DNA from: Nonomuraea coxensis DSM 45129
Lineage (GTDB): Bacteria > Actinomycetota > Actinomycetes > Streptosporangiales > Streptosporangiaceae
Direction of reading: 5' to 3'
DNA length: 64,000 nucleotides
NCBI RefSeq assembly: GCF_019397265.1
Contig: NZ_CP068985.1
Location: 6,688,001 to 6,752,000 of the forward strand
The notes under the pieces were generated by a model. That model had not been told where the DNA came from, searched no databases, and saw only the letters and a program-made list of their open reading frames with translations. Shown in pieces: positions 59,216 through 64,000 of this stretch (positions are counted from its first letter, which is position 1; the number at the start of each line of letters is the position of its first letter). The translations under genes and the position numbers were made by a program.

Positions 59216-60577
59216 TCACCTTCCCCGCACACACTTGTCGTACAGGTCCAGCAGGCGTCCGTTCGGGTCGTATTCCTGCTTGACCGGCCAGTAGGCGTCG
59301 CCGTTGTACAACTGCCAGAACTGCTCAGGGCCGTAGAAGGACGTCGAGTAGAGCGACTTGTGACCGTCGAGATCGTGCACGGCGTTCTCGATCAGCCGGT
59401 TGTAGTAACCGTCGAACTGTCCCCGTGGCAGCGGCACCATACCCCAGAAGCCGAAGTTGACATACAGCCGTCCCGGCTCCAGCGGATAGAGCGGCCAGCG
59501 CGAGCCGGCCCGGAGCGGGCACATCCACACCGGGGTCATGCCCACCTTGTCGTGGAAGAACTCCAGGAACTCCGCGCCGCGCTCGACGGGCGTCTCGACG
59601 TCCTGGATGACCGACTCCTGGACCGGCTGGTCGCGCCAGCGGTCGACGCGGGCGGTCACGCCGTATCTGCGGTCGAGCGCGACGAGGCGGCGGTAGACGT
59701 CGGAGCGCATCCAGCGGCGCGGCATGAGCGAGCGGACCACGGGCTGCTGCACGCCGAAGGCGCGCGAGCACCAGAACCAGTCGGTGTCCCAGCGCCACAG
59801 GTAGTCGTGGATGGTCAGCCAGTCGCGGTTGCGCTGCCTGATCGACTGGTAGTAGATGCGCATGCCGGTGTAGTCGGAGACGTAGGGCGCGCGCTCGGCG
59901 AAGCGGCCGAGGGTGATGTACATCTCGCCGGGGTCGAAGAAGACGCCGTCCACGAAGTCGACCCGCTCGCCGTCGTGGACCATGCTCTCGCAGATCTCCT
60001 GCATCGCGAGCATGCACTTGGCGGCGTCGGTGAACCTGACATGGGTGAGACGCACGTACGGCTGGACCTTGCGCAGCCTGATCCTGATGCGCAGGGCGTA
60101 GCCGAGCGTGCCGTAGGAGTTGGGGAAGGCGCGGAACAGCTCGCGGTGCTCGTTGTCGTCGCGCGCCACGATCACCCGGCCGTCGCCGGTGAGGATCTCC
60201 AGCTCCTCGACCGACTCGTGGGGCAGGCCGTCCCTGAAGCTCGTCGACTCGATGCCGAGGCCGGTGACCGCGCCGCCGAGCGTGATGGTCTTGAGCTGAG
60301 GCACCACGTACGGCATGAGGCCGTGCGGCAGGGTCGCCTCGACGAGGTGCTCGTAGGTGGTCATGCCCTGGACCTCGGCCGTCATGGTCTCGGGGTCCAC
60401 GCTGATGACCTCGTCCAGGTCGCGTGCCGACAGCTTCGCGGTACGGCCGGAGTCGCGGAACCTGAAGAGGTTCGACGTCGACTTGGCCAGGCGGGGCGCG
60501 GCGCCGCCGGGGATCTCCGCGTACGACTGCCTGATCTGCTCTACTGCCCGTCGGTGTGTCGACATCGTCGTCGTCAC
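59216..60577 (-). CDS. tmsA: FAD-linked oxidoreductase, TmsA/BfaA-like
   Basis: A 453-residue protein of the FAD_binding_4 family: TTYEHLVEATLPHGLMPYVVPQ and ITLGGAVTGLGIESTSFRDG form the flavin site. It resembles mycobacterial reductases that reduce the 10-methylene fatty acyl intermediate to 10-methyl using NADPH. GTG 60577 has AGGGGGT 8 bases upstream and is preferred over ATG 60565. First gene of the pair with the methyltransferase; transcription probably starts in the AT-rich stretch near 60640-60690. Confidence 0.82.
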   Translation of the reverse strand: MTTTMSTHRRAVEQIRQSYAEIPGGAAPRLAKSTSNLFRFRDSGRTAKLSARDLDEVISVDPETMTAEVQGMTTYEHLVEATLPHGLMPYVVPQLKTITLGGAVTGLGIESTSFRDGLPHESVEELEILTGDGRVIVARDDNEHRELFRAFPNSYGTLGYALRIRIRLRKVQPYVRLTHVRFTDAAKCMLAMQEICESMVHDGERVDFVDGVFFDPGEMYITLGRFAERAPYVSDYTGMRIYYQSIRQRNRDWLTIHDYLWRWDTDWFWCSRAFGVQQPVVRSLMPRRWMRSDVYRRLVALDRRYGVTARVDRWRDQPVQESVIQDVETPVERGAEFLEFFHDKVGMTPVWMCPLRAGSRWPLYPLEPGRLYVNFGFWGMVPLPRGQFDGYYNRLIENAVHDLDGHKSLYSTSFYGPEQFWQLYNGDAYWPVKQEYDPNGRLLDLYDKCVRGR

Positions 60578-60696
60578 CAAAGCACCCCCTGGAGCTGGTA
60601 GAGATCGTCCGTCAGCACGGTATCTCCCGCTAGCGGCTCGGACCAGACCGGGGTCGTTAAAGACACGAAAACTGTTTATCGTGCCAAGTGAATCGG

Positions 60697-61680
60697 TTAT
60701 CGGGTAGTCATGTCGGGAAACTTCCTCCTGACCGTGGCCGGAAGCCCGTTCACCACACCGGTCACCTCGCGGCCTTCGACGGCGGCGAGGAGGTTGTCCA
60801 CGACGGCGGTCAGCAGCCGGCCGCTCGCCTCCAGGGTGACGCCCGCGACATGGGGGCTGAGCAGCACGTTCGGCAGTTCGCGCAGGGGGTCGCCGGGCGG
60901 CGGCGGCTCGGTCTCGAAGACGTCCAGCGCGGCCCCGGCCAGGTGGCCCGCGCGCAGCGCCCGCACCAGCGCCGCCTGGTCGACGACCTCGCCGCGGGCG
61001 GCGTTGACGAGCAGCGCGCCGGGCTTCATCCTGGCCGGGTCGACGAGGCGCGTGGTCTCCTCCGACAGCGCGATGACGACGACCACGACGTCGCTGCCCG
61101 CCAGGAGTTCGCCGAGGTCCTGGTAGGCGGGGTCCTCGCGGGGGGTGCGGGTCCAGAAGCGGACCTCGCAGCCGAGCCCGCGGAACAACTCGGCGCAGGC
61201 CACGCCGATCGGGCCGTGGCCGACGACGCCGACGCTGCGCCCGCGCAGCTCGTACGGCCGCAGGCTCTGCTGCGGCCACTCCCCGGCCCGGACCGCGGCG
61301 TCGCCCGCGACGAGCCGGCGCGCCAGCGCCAGGGCGGCGGCGAGGCACCATTCGGACACGGCGACGGCGCTGACGCCGGGCGTGTTGGCCAGCGGCACGC
61401 CGGCCGCCGTCAGCGCGCCGAGGTCGTGGCCGTCCACGCCGACCGAGGGCTGCTGGACGAAGGCCAGCCGGGGCGCGGCGGCGACGGCGGCCCCGTCGAG
61501 GACGAGCGTGCCCGTCCAGTCGCCGAGCACGATCTCGGCGTCCGGCAGCGCCGCCAGGAGGGCGTCACGGTCGCGGGCGGCCGGCACCCGCACGTCCACC
61601 CGGTCGCCGAGCGGGGCGAGCAGGCGGTGGATGAACGCCTCGGGCAGCGGCGGCAGGGCGAGCAGGGTCCAGGGGCTCAT
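60697..61680 (-). CDS. D-isomer-specific 2-hydroxyacid dehydrogenase
   Basis: A 327-residue NAD-dependent dehydrogenase. Dinucleotide motif GVVGHGPIG, catalytic Arg in NAARGEVVD, Glu in ALDVFETEPPP and His in LLSPHVAGVT are all intact. Substrate unknown. ATG 61680 overlaps the stop of the kinase gene (ATGA), so it is translated as part of the same transcript. The C-terminal helix ends just before the tmsA promoter region. Confidence 0.88.
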   Translation of the reverse strand: MSPWTLLALPPLPEAFIHRLLAPLGDRVDVRVPAARDRDALLAALPDAEIVLGDWTGTLVLDGAAVAAAPRLAFVQQPSVGVDGHDLGALTAAGVPLANTPGVSAVAVSEWCLAAALALARRLVAGDAAVRAGEWPQQSLRPYELRGRSVGVVGHGPIGVACAELFRGLGCEVRFWTRTPREDPAYQDLGELLAGSDVVVVVIALSEETTRLVDPARMKPGALLVNAARGEVVDQAALVRALRAGHLAGAALDVFETEPPPPGDPLRELPNVLLSPHVAGVTLEASGRLLTAVVDNLLAAVEGREVTGVVNGLPATVRRKFPDMTTR

Positions 61681-63221
61681 GCCCCCACCGTAAAGCTGTT
61701 GATCACCTGCCGCATCAGCCGCTGGCTGCGGGCCCACTGGCCCTCGGCGACGGTCCAGGACAGGACGTAGGCCGTGTCGCCGACGACGACGGCCCTGCGC
61801 AGCTCGCGGTAGCGGGCGCCGGGCGTGACCCAGGGCGCGCCGCCCTCGGCGCCCGCCGCGTAGGTGAGCTCCCACTCCAGCGCCCTGACGCCCTGGTGGT
61901 CGACCGTGCGCCGGCCGCGGGTGACGACGTCCTCGGCGCTCTGCCGCAGCTCGTCGCGGGTGGTGATCATCAGCTCGGCGGGGTCGGTGTTGCTGTAGAC
62001 GGCCTGCACGCCGAAGTGGGCGTTGCCGTCGCGGCGCGTCCACTCCGTGTACGCCTCCCGCCGCGCCCCCCGCCAGCCGTAGGGCCGCAGGACGGTCCAG
62101 CCGTCGGGCGACCGCCAGGCGCGTACGAGCGGCGCCGCCGCCCGCGTGACGCGCGGCGTGGCCGTCGGGCTCGCGCTGGGCGTGGGCGTGCCGGGCGTCG
62201 CGACGGGGGTGAGCGGGGCGGTCGCGGCGGCGGCCGCGGTGCTGGCGCGCGGCGCCCCCTCGGCGGGCGTGGCGAACCTGAAGTAGCCGAACGCGCCCGC
62301 GCCGATCACCACGACGGCGACCGTGGCCGCCGCGAGCAGGGCCCGGCCCCGGCCGCCGCGCCCGCGCCGGGGCTCGTCGCCGTCGTCGTAGGCGGGGCGG
62401 GAGGCGGCGGCGAGCTCGGCCAGCAGCCGGTCGGCCTCCTCGGCGCCCAGCCGGTTCTCCGGCTCCTTCTGCAGCAGGCCGCGGAGCACCGGGTGCATGG
62501 CGGGCGGGATGCGCCGGTAGTCGGGCTCCTCGTTGAGCAGGGCGTTGAGCGTGGCCATGGCCTCGCCCCGCTCGAACGGCGAGCGGCCCACCATGCAGGC
62601 GTACAGCGTCGCGCCGAGCGACCACAGGTCGGAGGCCGGCCCGGCGGCGTCGGCGCGCACCCGTTCGGGGGCGAGGAAGCTGGGCGAGCCCGTGACCATG
62701 CCGGTGCGGGTGAGCGAGGCGTCGCCCTCGACCGTGGCGATGCCGAAGTCGGTGAGCACCGCGCGGCCGTCGTCGGTCATGAGGATGTTGCTCGGTTTGA
62801 CGTCGCGGTGCAGGATGCCGGCCTCGTGCGCGGCGCGCAGCGCCGACAGCACCTGGCGGCCGACGTCGGCGGCCTCGCGGATCGGCAGCGCGCCGGTGCT
62901 GAGCACGACCTGCTCGACCGTGGGGCAGCTCAGCAGCTCCATGACGATCCAGGGCCGGCCGCCCTCCTCGACGACGTCGTAGACGGCGACGACGCCGGGA
63001 TGGTTGAGCTTGGCGGCGGTGCGGGCCTCACGGACCGTGCGCATGAGCTGACGTTCCCTGTCGCCCGCCGGCAGCCCGTCGGGCAGGACGACTTCCTTGA
63101 TGGCCACCTGACGGTTCAGCAGCGTGTCCCGGCCTTCCCAGACCACGCCCATCCCCCCGCGGCCCAGCTCGCGCACTAACTCGTAGCGCCTGGCGATGAG
63201 CCGGTTGCTATCCGATACCAT
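61677..63221 (-). CDS. Transmembrane Ser/Thr protein kinase (PknB-like catalytic domain)
   Basis: A 514-residue membrane kinase. The catalytic domain (about 10-265) has GRGGMGVVW, the Lys in VAIKEV, HRDVKPSN, DFG and the activation segment GTxTGSPSFLAPE type. A membrane helix at about 290-312 (LLAAATVAVVVIGAGAFGYF) is followed by a Pro/Thr linker and an extracellular domain of about 150 residues with YGWRGARREAYTEW. No PASTA repeats. The stop overlaps the dehydrogenase start (ATGA). Such kinases sense the envelope; the ligand is unknown. Confidence 0.92.
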   Translation of the reverse strand: MVSDSNRLIARRYELVRELGRGGMGVVWEGRDTLLNRQVAIKEVVLPDGLPAGDRERQLMRTVREARTAAKLNHPGVVAVYDVVEEGGRPWIVMELLSCPTVEQVVLSTGALPIREAADVGRQVLSALRAAHEAGILHRDVKPSNILMTDDGRAVLTDFGIATVEGDASLTRTGMVTGSPSFLAPERVRADAAGPASDLWSLGATLYACMVGRSPFERGEAMATLNALLNEEPDYRRIPPAMHPVLRGLLQKEPENRLGAEEADRLLAELAAASRPAYDDGDEPRRGRGGRGRALLAAATVAVVVIGAGAFGYFRFATPAEGAPRASTAAAAATAPLTPVATPGTPTPSASPTATPRVTRAAAPLVRAWRSPDGWTVLRPYGWRGARREAYTEWTRRDGNAHFGVQAVYSNTDPAELMITTRDELRQSAEDVVTRGRRTVDHQGVRALEWELTYAAGAEGGAPWVTPGARYRELRRAVVVGDTAYVLSWTVAEGQWARSQRLMRQVINSFTVGA

Positions 63222-63339
63222 GTCCGTCCCCTGTAGACCACCACGAACAGTGGGCAAGTTTCCCATACCTGATGGGCGTGCGAGGGAAGCTCGCGAAGCC
63301 TGCTTGCACCAGATGACCGAATGTTGTTCTACTGTGCCT

Positions 63340-64000
63340 ATGACTGATGGACGTCGCGGCCCGCTGGCCGGTGTGCGCGTGCTGGAGCTCGCCGGGCTGG
63401 CCCCGGGGCCCTTCGCGGGGATGATGCTGGCCGACCACGGGGCCGAGGTGCTGCGGGTGGACCGGGTCAAGGCCGTCTCCGACCGGCCGCGCACCGACGT
63501 GATGGACCGGGGCAAGCACTCGATCGGGCTGGATCTGAAGTCGCCCGAGGGCGTGGCCGCGTTCAAGGAGCTGGCGCGGCACGCCGACGTGGTGATCGAG
63601 GTGTTCCGGCCCGGCGTCGCGGAGCGGCTCGGCATCGGCCCCGACGACCTGCACGCCGTCAACGACCGGCTGATCTACGGCCGGATGACCGGCTGGGGCC
63701 AGGACGGGCCGCTCGCCTCCACGGCCGGCCACGACATCGACTACATCGCGATCTCCGGCGTGCTGTCGATGCTCGGGCGCGAGGGCGGCAAGCCCACCCC
63801 GCCGATCAACATCCTCGGCGACTTCGCCGGCGGCGGCCTCATGCTCGCCTACGGCGTGCTGCTGGCGCTGTTCGAGCGGGAGCGCACCGGCAAGGGCCGG
63901 GTGATCGACGCCGCCATGGTGGACGGCGCGTCGATCCTGTTCGCGATGTTCTACCAGGGCGTGCAGAGCGGCTTCTGGGGGCCGCGTGGCACGAACCTGC
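63340..64000 (+). CDS. Alpha-methylacyl-CoA racemase / CoA-transferase family III (5' part)
   Basis: The first 220 residues of a CaiB/BaiF-family protein, cut by the window edge. GVRVLELAGLAPGPFAGMMLADHGAEV is the hallmark N-terminus and AGHDIDYIAISG contains the catalytic His-Asp pair of methylacyl-CoA racemase. These enzymes interconvert (R)- and (S)-2-methylacyl-CoA so branched chains can enter beta-oxidation. Divergent from the kinase across 118 bp. ATG 63340 is the start; no strong ribosome site precedes it (a TACTGTGCC-like box does). Confidence 0.86.
   Translation, partial: MTDGRRGPLAGVRVLELAGLAPGPFAGMMLADHGAEVLRVDRVKAVSDRPRTDVMDRGKHSIGLDLKSPEGVAAFKELARHADVVIEVFRPGVAERLGIGPDDLHAVNDRLIYGRMTGWGQDGPLASTAGHDIDYIAISGVLSMLGREGGKPTPPINILGDFAGGGLMLAYGVLLALFERERTGKGRVIDAAMVDGASILFAMFYQGVQSGFWGPRGTNL

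Overview
The window is chromosomal DNA of a high-GC actinomycete. The mix of genes (coenzyme B12-dependent ribonucleotide reductase with NrdR, LexA next to a LysM protein, a narGHJI nitrate reductase, a 10-methyl fatty acid gene pair, F420-type oxidoreductases, many TetR/HxlR regulators, and frequent GTG starts with 4-base ATGA/GTGA overlaps) fits Streptosporangiaceae, for example a Nonomuraea-like organism. The family-level placement is inference from gene content. I saw no rRNA, tRNA, CRISPR array or insertion sequence.

Layout. 0-4 kb: 3' end of an oligopeptide ABC transporter operon (permease end, fused ATPase, lipoprotein binding protein). 4-12.7 kb: small housekeeping and stress genes (winged-helix protein, metallothionein-like protein, secreted SapA-like protein, AhpD-like protein, flavin/F420 split-barrel proteins, HxlR regulator with divergent MFS pump, PrsW protease, amidohydrolase). 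12.7-20.1 kb: a tightly overlapping narG-narH-narJ-narI operon ending in an HPP membrane protein. 20.3-23.1 kb: a GDPD, then a visibly lower-GC patch of gene debris (broken MarR gene, broken unknown gene) around a toxin-antitoxin pair with a strong palindromic operator. 23.1-29.6 kb: nrdR-nrdJ and a divergent LysM protein/lexA pair carrying two LexA boxes.

30-38 kb: TetR regulator with a 33-bp palindrome, a solitary groEL, an aldo/keto reductase, two MFS pumps, an M29 aminopeptidase in operon with one of them, and an adenylyltransferase-like protein. 38-46.7 kb: MalY-type aminotransferase, tricorn-type protease, small membrane protein, F420-dependent LLM enzyme, and leuS preceded by a 14-codon leader peptide with three consecutive leucine codons and a terminator hairpin. 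47-48.8 kb: a proline-rich single-pass membrane protein.

48.8-64 kb is a lipid-metabolism region: two CYP124/125-like P450s with near-identical, apparently leaderless promoters, an epoxide-hydrolase-like enzyme, a GMC oxidoreductase, an acyl-CoA ligase, a TetR/MDR oxidoreductase pair with operators over both promoters, a tmsA/tmsB-like pair for 10-methyl branched fatty acids, a 2-hydroxyacid dehydrogenase overlapping a Ser/Thr kinase, and the start of an alpha-methylacyl-CoA racemase. Together these suggest oxidation and CoA activation of branched or isoprenoid/sterol lipids, plus synthesis of methyl-branched membrane lipids. No wholly new system is proven. The strongest leads are the leuS leader with its atypical LeuRS, the hybrid Phd/HicB-like antitoxin with HicA-like toxin, the SOS-controlled LysM protein with a very long basic disordered region, and the P450 promoter family.
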